Assembly: GCA_905221605.1 (NCBI GenBank) | Contig: CAJNDS010000565.1 | Location: forward strand, 48,170 to 112,169 | Direction: 5' to 3' | DNA: 64,000 nucleotides | From: Symbiodinium natans | Taxonomy: Eukaryota; Sar; Dinophyceae; Suessiales; Symbiodiniaceae | Part shown: one piece after another, positions 21,409 to 29,435 of the stretch | Layout: each line of letters begins with the position of its first letter | Position numbering within the stretch: position 1 is the stretch's first letter | The notes under the pieces: generated by a model | Told to the model about the DNA's origin: nothing | Database searches by the model: none | What the model saw: the letters and a program-made list of their open reading frames with translations, nothing else | Position numbers and translations under genes: made by a program

Positions 21409-22639
21409 ATGGCGGTCGTGCATGCGTCCTTCCAACAAGCGATGGAGCAAGCGGGCATCCCTCGTGACATCCAGAAGTACATTGTCAGCCGCGACATTAC
21501 ATCAGTTGAGGTGATGGCGTCCATAGCCTTCAAGGTGGAGGAGGTGGACGAAATTTTGGCAAAGCCGCTCGAGTCGGAGTTTGAGCTCCCAGGTGGGGAA
21601 AAGATTCTGCTGTCAAAGCTTGAGTTCCCCGGTCCCCATTGCGAAGGCCAAGCTTCGATACTTGTGGCGCAGATGCTTCAAGGATTGCAGCCTTGGCGAA
21701 GCACCAACGGCGCCGACACTGCCGGCATCCACACCAGCGGCTTCGGTGACTAAGTCTTCGTCCAAAGAGCTTCCCAGTGGTTACTGGCAGCAGCAAGTCG
21801 CAAAGTTTGAAGCTGTCAAGATCGGAGACGAGACCCGAAAGTTTCCGCAAGAGAAGCTGATCGGTGCAGAGACAGTAGTTGCTCGCGTGGTGCACGAGAT
21901 GCGCGCAGAGAGTCACACAGCTATTGGGCTTCACGAGGTGGTCCAGGCTCGTTACTTTGAATCGTCCGGGAACCCCAACCCCCTATGCGTTGCGAAGAAG
22001 AAGCAGAAGGCCCAGGGTGCGATTTTGACCCTCAACTCTGACTATCAGATTGAGACCGAAGCAGATGCCCCGTGGCACCCGAAAAGCGTGCTCTCGTTCG
22101 TGGACTGCTTGGACTCCATTCGCGTCCTGATGATCTTTGTTGAAATGGGTAGCGAGTCGGCTGTCTCGAAGTACATTGATTGGTTTGAGAAGCAAGTGCG
22201 GTCAAGGACAAGCAAACTGGGGCAGTTGAGGATGTACTGGGAAGCATGTGCGTGGCGGATTGCTCTCGCCTTGAGGTCCAAGAGAACTTTCAAGTCGATC
22301 ACGGAAGAGATCATCCTGGACAACCAAGCGCTCCAGGACGCTGTCTCCAGGGACGTCGTGATCTTAGACCGTGCTGGGCGTCAACGATTCCGCTATGACC
22401 AGCAGGACGTCGACCGCAACGGCAAAGGGAAAGGCAAGACCAAGACGAAGACTCGCGGTGGCAAGGGTTATTGGGACGATCGCGGATGGGAGCGACGGAA
22501 TGATAGCTGGCGGCGGGGCCCCTACGCCTCCAACTACCAGACCCCATCGTGGTCTTCGTGGCACGGTTCCTCGTGGTCATCCTGGCAGCAGAAGAGCCAC
22601 CAGTACGGGCAGGAGGACAAGAACTCGCAAAGGGAGTAG
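21409..22639 (+). pseudogene. Gag-like protein of YR element 1, one frameshift
   Basis: The ATG at 21409 starts MAVVHASFQQAMEQAGIPR, a helical N-terminus resembling the second element's gag. Between about 21600 and 21640 the good reading moves +1 and continues IAKAKLRYLWRRC, then a helical region (SVLSFVDCLDSIRVLMIFVE). It ends in a basic KGKGKTKTKTRGGKGYWDD and Trp/Ser-rich tail, a nucleic-acid-binding Gag tail without a zinc knuckle. The stop is TAG at 22637-22639 and pol continues in the same frame. Role: packaging element RNA. The frameshift suggests this copy is dead. Confidence 0.65.
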
Positions 22640-22642
22640 GGA
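22637..22642 (+). promoter_or_regulatory. In-frame gag/pol stop UAG GGA (possible readthrough site)
   Basis: Gag ends at TAG. The next 31 codons (22640-22732) are open in the same frame and lead straight into the methyltransferase domain. UAG followed by G is a leaky context in some retroviral gag-pol junctions. The arrangement parallels the TGA CTA GG junction of the second YR element. Confidence 0.45.
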
Positions 22643-24379
22643 CAGCGCGGGCCGTTCGACAAAGATGTTGAATCGGACGGACCCGACACCGATGCCAGCT
22701 TATCAACAGTCAGATTAGTTCCGGCTGTCGATGTGCAGCCGACCGGGCATGGGCACAAGCGGAAGCAAGAGGATCCGCGAGGACCCCTCCGTCGAAAATT
22801 CCGCAGTGGCATGCCACGCGAGACTGAGTCCGTCGACGCAATACTGTTGAGCTTTTTCGATGGCATTGGCACGGCTGCGTTGGTTTTCCAGCAGATCCTT
22901 GAGGAGAAATCCTGGAAGGGGCACATGATATTGTGGGAGTCTGACGAGGACCTAGCAGCGTTGACAAAGGAGCACTTTCCGAAGGCAGATCACAGGGGTG
23001 ATGTTGACAACGAGCGTGTTGCGGATCTGATTGAGCGCTTGGACGCTATCGACCCGGGACGCAAGGCTACTGTCATCATCGCGGGCGGTCCCCCCTGCCA
23101 TGACTATAGTAGGATTCGTTCTTCCGCTCCAGGTGCTCAGGGTTTGGAAGGCTCGAAATTCGTTCGCTTTGCCGAGCTGGTCAAAGAGCTGGAGAGGAGT
23201 TGGGGAAGGCCCCAAGCAGTGTTGATCGTGGAAAATGTCCTCCCACAGAACAAGGCCGACATCAGGGCGTTCGAGAAGGCTTTGGCCGCGCAGGCAGTGA
23301 TGCACGACTCTAGCGACTTCGGGATCATTTCGCGACCAAGAGTGTGGTGGACACGCGTTCCGTGGCAGCAAGTCAGTCATCGCTCTGATTGCCCTGCCAA
23401 ACTGCGTTGGTCAACGCATCAGGGAGTTCCTCGCGTCACCTTTGCAGTCCATCCGGACAAGATTGATGATTTCGACTTGGGGGGCCTGAAGTGGCCTAGC
23501 GTCTTGCTGGACCGCGTTGGTGTGTTGCCTTGTTTGACAACGCCGTCCGAGAGCCCAGAAGGTCGGCCTGCGCCGCGAAGCAGCAAAGGCAAGGTCGATA
23601 GCCAAACTCAGGCACGTTGGCTACGAGACAATCGCAGTTATGCTCCCTGACATTACCAGGATAAAAACATGTTCACGGACAAGTCGGGTGCCTTTCGTCT
23701 AGCCACAGCGGAAGTGAAGGAGCAGTTGCACCATCTTCCGTGCGGGTGGACAAGAAAGCTGCGCGACAAGGCCCGCCACCGCGCACTTGCGAACGGCTGG
23801 CATCTGCGAGCGGCCAAGTTGTTCTTTCTCTTCGGATTGTTGTCAACCGAGGCTGGGGCATTGCGTCCACAACCAAACCCATTGGGATGCGATGCCATTG
23901 GGTGCATGGTGCGTATTTGGGAGTCGGCGCCGCTCCTCAACGGTCCAGGTGTTCCTACGTTGGCTGATGCGGATGATCTCTCTGACATCGTTGACCCGTA
24001 TGAACATTGGGCAGCTTCTCAGCAGTGTCGGCATTCAGCGCAGCAGGATCCGCGAATCGAGCCAGGGCTTCTGCAATGGCTCCCTGTGTGGCGACACTTC
24101 CGCAACGTGTTGCCTGAGATGCGACGGGCAGTGACCCGGGCCGTGGAAGAGCTTGTTGCGGACCGGGAGGAAGAGACAGCGGCGTGGTTCCGACAGTGTC
24201 CTCCGCACATTCAGAAGGCATATTACTCTCAGTCAGGTAGGGCTTCTGTGCAAGTACCAGTGATTCGGGAACTTGCTACGCGCCTTGGTTGGAAAGACAT
24301 GACTATCTTCAAACCAGCACGGCCGAAATCAGATGTTTCCCAAAAGCTAACCGGATGTTTGTTTTTCAGGTGGAAGTAA
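22640..24379 (+). pseudogene. Pol N-part of YR element 1: DNMT3-like cytosine-5 DNA methyltransferase
   Basis: After a ~60-residue basic linker come the C5-methyltransferase motifs: I, LLSFFDGIGTAALVFQQ (SAM binding, ~22847); IV, IIAGGPPCHDYSRI (catalytic Cys, ~23090), followed by GLEGSKFVRFAEL; VI, LIVENVLP (~23225); VIII, SDFGIISRPRVWWTRVP (~23318). An in-frame TGA at 23648-23650 interrupts the protein, but the same frame resumes with LATAEVKEQLHHLPCGWT and ANGWHLRAAKLFF, which look like motifs IX and X. Motif order and the ENV and SRPRVWW forms are closest to DNMT3. Methyltransferases inside retrotransposons have been reported in Symbiodinium. The end (MTIFKPARPK) may be the start of the pol linker before a lost RT. 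Confidence 0.8.
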
Positions 24380-25306
24380 CGGATTTATATATTATATATG
24401 TATGGTCCGCGCAAGCAATGCAAAAAAATCCATCACAAAACAAGTCTAAGTGTTTAGGATGGGTATAGATTCGAAAAACATGTGAGGTAGTTCAGTTTTA
24501 AGCCCAAGACCCTGCGGTTTCAAACGTCCAACCCTATTCCCCTAAACCCTACACCTTTCTTGAAGACTTGGTTGTCGTGTGCTTGTGGCGTTTGTGCTGT
24601 CTTGTTGCTGTGCTTGTGCTGTCTTCGAATTTGCGTGGCGCTCGCATACCTGGCTCGGGTCTCAGTTAGAGTTAACATTTTTGGCCTTTAATTATGGCAC
24701 AACTAGGGTTAGCAAGCTTCAGCAGCAACGTGCAGCAGCCCGACCACATGACATGTCTACTGTAGCGTTTGGGAAGCGGGCAAGACAGCAACCGTCAATC
24801 AGCAAACAACCAGTTCAGCACCAACACAGCAACACCAGCTCAGCAAAATGCACACACAGACTGCCTGCAATACAAACTCTCAAACGCGCGGCTAGCTCGC
24901 CCGCAGGACCAAAGCTGCCCGCTGGACAAAATCTCACATCCGCGGCTAGCCCGCAGGATGTATCAAGTAAGTAGCGAAGAACAATGAAAACACATATTCA
25001 CGTCATCTGGTGTGTTTTCGACCGCACATCATAGCAAAGGCTTTTCTTGCCCGTCCAAGAACTACTGACAAGCAAAACCTCGTACGCACTACTAAACTTG
25101 GCCCTAACTAATTCAATACGATTATTGCACACCTGTCCTGTTTTGCTTGTCCTGTCTTGTTGCTGTACATTCAGAAGCATTCATGTAAGATTTGCATGAC
25201 GACTTGTTGTACTCACGCACCTGGCAGCTCAACAGGGGACAAACTGCACGAGTAAAACAACCGTGTGGAGACATCAAGCACTGCATGATTGTGCCACATG
25301 CCGTCT
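24380..25306. other. Non-coding stretch between the two YR elements
   Basis: No credible ORF. A single CCCTAAACCCTA-like patch lies near 24538-24553. Small duplications of GCGGCTAGC-type sequence occur near 24885-24955. Confidence 0.55.
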
Positions 25307-25602
25307 GGGATTCAGTAGAAAGCAAGCGCATCTACGATCCCTTTTTCATCTTAGGACAGCGAGGGTACGAGCGTTTTCAAACTGAGATTTTCTTGGACAT
25401 ATGCCGTTGGTCACCTGTGCAAGCTTTGAGGGCACAATGCATCACTGCCTGTGCACGTGAGTGTGATTGATGTGCAATGCAGTTTTGTGGGTCAGTTTTG
25501 CTTGACTTGCGTTTTCCTTCATGTGCAGAAATTTTCTTGAACGGGTTGCCATCCCGGCTTGCAACGCAGTGCTCAAGTGTGAGCGCCACAGAGAAAATTT
25601 TA
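25307..25602 (+). repeat. Split direct repeat A1
   Basis: 296 bp, essentially identical to 33640-33935 by eye, beginning GGGATTCAGTAGAAAG and ending GAGAAAATTTTA. Confidence 0.9.
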
Positions 25603-26045
25603 AGTCGTGTTGAGCCTCCGCTACTCCCGTAAGGGTGCCGTGCTAGAGGTTCGAGGTGCTAGTGGTCTCCCCTTAGGGGTCGTGCAAGCCGGGGGCCTGT
25701 GTGCTCTCGGTGGATGGACAGCACCTCGAGTTCAGAGGAGAGTTCCCTCAGCGGAGACTGGCCACGCGTGCCTGTCTTTCAGGCGCCTGCCTTTCAGGCG
25801 CTCAGCATCAGGCCCCGCTCGTTCCACCTTGATTCACTCGAGCGCAGTCTGGAGGCCCCCCCCAGTCTCTTCACGTACGTTCTTGAGGGTTCTCTTTGCG
25901 GAGTGCTTCTCAGTTCCAGGGAAGGGGCCCGCGTGCTCCTCTGGCTCCAGCCTTCCAGTTGGCTTGCACTTGCTTGCTCCGGCCGCGGGCCGCACGCGTG
26001 CGCCCGACAGCTTCTCCAGCTGTCTGCATAGTGCCCTTTATCCAC
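25603..26045 (+). other. Leader between A1 repeat and YR ORF
   Basis: The recombinase frame is open from 25896, but protein-like sequence starts only at the ATG at 26046. The leader is GC-rich with no recognised motif. Confidence 0.5.
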
Positions 26046-27863
26046 ATGGCTCAGCCCCCTCGTGCCCCAGAAGATTTGCTAGCTGGGGGTTTGGATCCTG
26101 GGTCCCTTCGTGTGCCTGAGGACAACGACCGGCGGAGACAGGCAGAGGTGCCTGTTCAGGATTATGAGGCTCATTTGGCTGCCTGCACTCGTAAGGTTAA
26201 TAAAACGGGCTATTCTCGGTCTTGGGATTTTCGGTTGAGGCCTTCTTCAGTGCTCTTTACCGGTGTGGTTAGGTCACGAGGCATGTTCCCACCAGTGCCG
26301 TCTCTTGTGCCTGTGATCACTCCAGTGACGCCAACCGTTGCTGCAGTCACGAAGATTGCGATTTCCCGGGTCCGTTTGGACGATTCTTGGGGTGCTCACC
26401 TTGAGAGGAGGCTTAGTGCTGCCATACAAAAGTGGGTTGCTTTAGTGGTTGAGGATCCTTTGTCTTTTGACGTCGGTAGGCGGTGTGCTGCTTTCGTGGG
26501 AAATGACGAGGCGATTTCTCAGGGCCTTCTGCACACTTTTTCCGGCAAATCGGCAGGTACCTTGCACAGCCGTGCTGGGCCTCTCATCAGGTTTGTTGCC
26601 TGGGCCAAGGCTCGCCAGCGCAAGCCCTTACCCTTCAGCGAGGCGCTTTTGTATGATTTTCTGCTTGAATCCGAGAGCACTTGTGCGCCGTCATTCGGAA
26701 AGGCGCTGATGTCTGCACTTGCATTTTGCAAATTTGTGCTGGGCGTTGAGAATGTTTCTGATGTTCTGAGCAGTGGTCGGTTTGGGGGCTTGGCTCGTTC
26801 GATGTTCTTGAACAAAAGGAAGCGACGGCAGAAGCCACCCCTCACCGTTGACATGGTGAAGGCCCTTGAGAGATTGGTGATCTCCGAACGTGAAGGAGAT
26901 ATCGACAGGCTGTGTGCGGGGTTCTTCCTCGTTTGTGTTTTCCTTCGAGCAAGGTATAGCGATGCCCAAGGTCTGAAGAATCTTGCAATCGATGAGCCTG
27001 AAGGTTTTGCTGGCCGCTTGACAGGATATTTTCAAGGGGAAGCTTCAAGGACAAAGACGAGTTTCTCGCTGGAAAGGAAGACGGCTCTGCTCCCGATGGT
27101 AGGGCCACTTTTCGGCCTGACTGCAGTTCCTTGGTTTAAGACTTGGTTAGGTCTCCGCGAGGACATGGGCATCCCTGAAGGCGAGGACTTTCCTTTGCTG
27201 CCGAGTCGAGGGCTGGAAGGGGGTTGGGCTCCGGTTCCCCCTTCAGCTACGGTGGCCGCTGCATGGCTCCGGGGGATTCTTATTTCTCGTGGCTTCCCTG
27301 AGGCACGCAAGCTCGGGACTCACAGCTGCAAATGCACGTGTCTTTCTTGGCTGTCGAAGCACGGAGTTGATCCTCTGCATCGGCGTGTTTTGGGGTATCA
27401 CAAGGCCCCGCAGGATGAGATGATGCACGTTTATGGGCGTGACAATGTTTCTCCAGCCCTGAGGTCGCTGGAGGCTGTCATCCAGGACATCAGACAAGGC
27501 CTGTTTTTGCCGGATGTCACGCGGTCGGGTTACTTCCCGACCCAGCCGCAGAGGGAGCCTGGGCCTGAGTTCGTTGAGGAGCCATCGGAATCCGAAGTTT
27601 CGCTCGATGAAGAGGACAATGTGCAAGACTTGAGAGCAGAGGAAGCGGCCGCTGATCAGGTTGTGCCGCCTTGGGCTGAACTTGTGGTTCAGGATCCTGA
27701 TGCTCTGGTTTATGTTCGCCATATAACTTCAAGGAAGTTGCACCGCCTCGCTGACGAGAGTGGGAATCGGCTGAAGTGCGGAAAGGCGTGCACGCGAAAG
27801 TTCGAGAGGCTCAGTGAGAAACCAAGGTTCATGGCTGACATGTGCTTGAATTGTTTCAAGTGA
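26046..27863 (+). CDS. Tyrosine recombinase of YR element 2
   Basis: 605 aa from the ATG at 26046 (MAQPPRAPEDLL). A ~130-residue N-terminus precedes a core-binding region (TLHSRAGPLIRFVAWAKARQ). Box I Arg lies in FLRARYSDAQGLKNL near residue 300. Box II reads GTHSCKCTCLSWLSKHG near residue 424, that is HxxK in place of HxxR, followed by RVLGYHKAPQDEMMHVYGRD with the second His and the Tyr nucleophile near residue 462. The C-terminus has an acidic stretch and a Cys cluster (LKCGKACTRKF, then MCLNCF), similar in position to that of YR element 1. The Arg-to-Lys change at box II is either tolerated or inactivating. Role: integrating circular cDNA. Confidence 0.85.
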   Translation: MAQPPRAPEDLLAGGLDPGSLRVPEDNDRRRQAEVPVQDYEAHLAACTRKVNKTGYSRSWDFRLRPSSVLFTGVVRSRGMFPPVPSLVPVITPVTPTVAAVTKIAISRVRLDDSWGAHLERRLSAAIQKWVALVVEDPLSFDVGRRCAAFVGNDEAISQGLLHTFSGKSAGTLHSRAGPLIRFVAWAKARQRKPLPFSEALLYDFLLESESTCAPSFGKALMSALAFCKFVLGVENVSDVLSSGRFGGLARSMFLNKRKRRQKPPLTVDMVKALERLVISEREGDIDRLCAGFFLVCVFLRARYSDAQGLKNLAIDEPEGFAGRLTGYFQGEASRTKTSFSLERKTALLPMVGPLFGLTAVPWFKTWLGLREDMGIPEGEDFPLLPSRGLEGGWAPVPPSATVAAAWLRGILISRGFPEARKLGTHSCKCTCLSWLSKHGVDPLHRRVLGYHKAPQDEMMHVYGRDNVSPALRSLEAVIQDIRQGLFLPDVTRSGYFPTQPQREPGPEFVEEPSESEVSLDEEDNVQDLRAEEAAADQVVPPWAELVVQDPDALVYVRHITSRKLHRLADESGNRLKCGKACTRKFERLSEKPRFMADMCLNCFK

Positions 27864-27884
27864 GCCCGGCTCAACTGAGGGGCA

Positions 27885-28066
27885 GCCGGATCACTCGGCG
27901 CATGGGTCGTGTCTTTGTGACGCAGCCGGATAGACTCGGCTATGCACTCACCGGTCCTCGCGGTGAAGTTTGATTATGTGAGCAGTTGCACCGGTGCTCG
28001 CGGTGCTTTGGCGTGCCGGTCCACTCGGTGAGCTGAAAGTGCTCAGGTTAACCGGGGCACGCGGTT
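27885..28066. repeat. Six degenerate GC-rich repeats between YR and gag
   Basis: Units of the form (G/A)CCGG(T/A)NC(T/A)CGCGGTG start near 27885, 27925, 27950, 27990, 28015 and 28051. Their position matches the GC-rich repeats at 21055-21190 in YR element 1, although the sequence differs. Confidence 0.65.
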
Positions 28067-28227
28067 TTGGATGGAAGTCAACCATGACTTGAAAATGTGG
28101 CTGTACGGTGCTGTGGTTCCGTGAATGTTGCGATTTGCATACGACAATGCCTTGTGGTTGTGAGTGTAAACTTGAGCATACAGTTTTGGCTGAAGGATCG
28201 TGTAGTGCACTTGCAGGACCATTCGCC

Positions 28228-29430
28228 ATGGCCATCACCGAGAGCAAGGCAAACTTTTCTTCCAGGGCGACGGCCTTGGGGTTGGCCGCTGACGTTTTGA
28301 AGAAGTTCACTGATGCCGGCATTGATTGCATGAGCAAATTTGCCTTCATTAGTGCGTTCGTGCCCGGCAACACTGACGAGTCCCCTTTTACCGATGCAGT
28401 TGCTGGTGTGTTGGGGCGCGCTGCTAATGTGGCAGAGTTGAGCGTGCTGCGCAGGCTTCTTCATGAGAGCTACAACCTCACTGTCTCAGAGCTTCAGGTG
28501 CAGGTTGAACGAACGGAAGATTCTGCTCCGAGGCGGTTGGCGGCTCCCGATCGAGCCGATAGGCTTCAGCGGCAACAAGTCAGGCTTGCTGGCTTGAACA
28601 TCCATGGCCCTACTCTCCCGGGTCATTCGGTCATCGATCGTTGTGTTCAGATGTATGAGGATAATTCTCTTTCATACCTACCTTTGCAATCTTGTCCCTG
28701 CCGGGATGATGAAGTGAAGTTCAAGAAGGACCGGGATGACAAGATGCTTGCTGTGGATGGCACGGGGCACGTGTCTCTTAGGTCGCAAGCCGTGAAAGTG
28801 GAGGCCGATGTGTCCACTGACCTTTTGCTTAAGCATGCACTTACACGTCGTGGGCTTGCGCTGGACCAAGCTGGCATTCTGAGCTTTTCGGAGCATGAGC
28901 GTTGGTCTGAGGCGTTGTTTCAGGCTCGATTTCGGGATCCGCCCGACCAGTATGCCCGCGTCACGCTCCAGCAACTCATCCAGGCGGACAGGCAGGTTTT
29001 TGTTGAAGCAGCTGATCGGACCCGCCAGGGGATTCAGGTGGTGGCTTCCGGACGACCGGTCGATCGCATTTGGAGTGACGCCATGTCTTGCAACAATGTC
29101 ACTCACCTGCTGCAACCCTTGCCCTTGCCTCCGCCAGCTCCTTTGCATCCACGGCCTGGGCCCTATGATGACCGCAGGGGTTTGAAGGGTCGCGGTAGAG
29201 GTAAAGGGAAAGGTAAAGGCAAGGGAAATGTTCGTATGCCTGCTGAGCTGTCCGATGGGGTGCCGGTCACCACCCGGGGCTTGCCCATCTGCTTCGACCA
29301 CAACTTGGGGCGGTGTCAGCGTACCGTCACTAGTGGCAAGTGCGATCGTGGTCTTCACATTTGTTGCATCAAAGGTTGCTTCAAGCGGGATCATGTCTAT
29401 ACAAATTGCCCCAAGCATAAGAGGGAGTGA
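28228..29430 (+). CDS. Gag-like protein of YR element 2
   Basis: 400 aa from the ATG at 28228 (gccATGgcc). A helical N-terminus (residues 1-95; GLAADVLKKFTDAGIDCMSK) is followed by a mixed region and a KFKKDRDD segment. A Pro-rich stretch leads to a basic GRGRGKGKGKGKGNVRM tract near residue 330. The C-terminus carries a Cys/His set (CFDHNLGRC, KCDRGLHICCIKGC, then HVYTNC) suited to zinc and RNA binding. This is the layout of a Gag/nucleocapsid. It ends at TGA 29428-29430, and pol continues in the same frame, so Gag-Pol could arise by readthrough. No frame damage was seen. Confidence 0.8.
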   Translation: MAITESKANFSSRATALGLAADVLKKFTDAGIDCMSKFAFISAFVPGNTDESPFTDAVAGVLGRAANVAELSVLRRLLHESYNLTVSELQVQVERTEDSAPRRLAAPDRADRLQRQQVRLAGLNIHGPTLPGHSVIDRCVQMYEDNSLSYLPLQSCPCRDDEVKFKKDRDDKMLAVDGTGHVSLRSQAVKVEADVSTDLLLKHALTRRGLALDQAGILSFSEHERWSEALFQARFRDPPDQYARVTLQQLIQADRQVFVEAADRTRQGIQVVASGRPVDRIWSDAMSCNNVTHLLQPLPLPPPAPLHPRPGPYDDRRGLKGRGRGKGKGKGKGNVRMPAELSDGVPVTTRGLPICFDHNLGRCQRTVTSGKCDRGLHICCIKGCFKRDHVYTNCPKHKRE

Positions 29431-29435
29431 CTAGG
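29428..29435 (+). promoter_or_regulatory. Gag/pol stop codon in readthrough context TGA CTA GG
   Basis: TGA at 29428-29430 is followed by CTAGG, and the frame then stays open through the whole pol. UGA CUA is the best-known leaky stop context (alphaviruses and several animal genes). The same eight bases form the gag/RT junction of the giant element at 46370-46377. Confidence 0.7.

Larger units (their letters stand above)
19409..24379 (+). mobile_element. YR retroelement 1 (DIRS/Ngaro-like), 3'-truncated: YR, gag, DNMT
   Basis: Gene order matches the second YR element (YR, then gag, then pol joined in the same frame after one stop). Pol here holds a DNMT3-like methyltransferase and stops before any RT motif, so RT and RNase H are missing and the 3' end is probably lost. 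I found no flanking split repeats. Frame damage in gag and a TGA in the methyltransferase indicate an inactive copy. Confidence 0.7.

Noticed and set aside
23648-23650. Programmed readthrough or selenocysteine at the TGA inside the methyltransferase
   Set aside because: It falls within a conserved domain, has no CTA context and lies in an already frameshifted element; a plain nonsense mutation is simpler.
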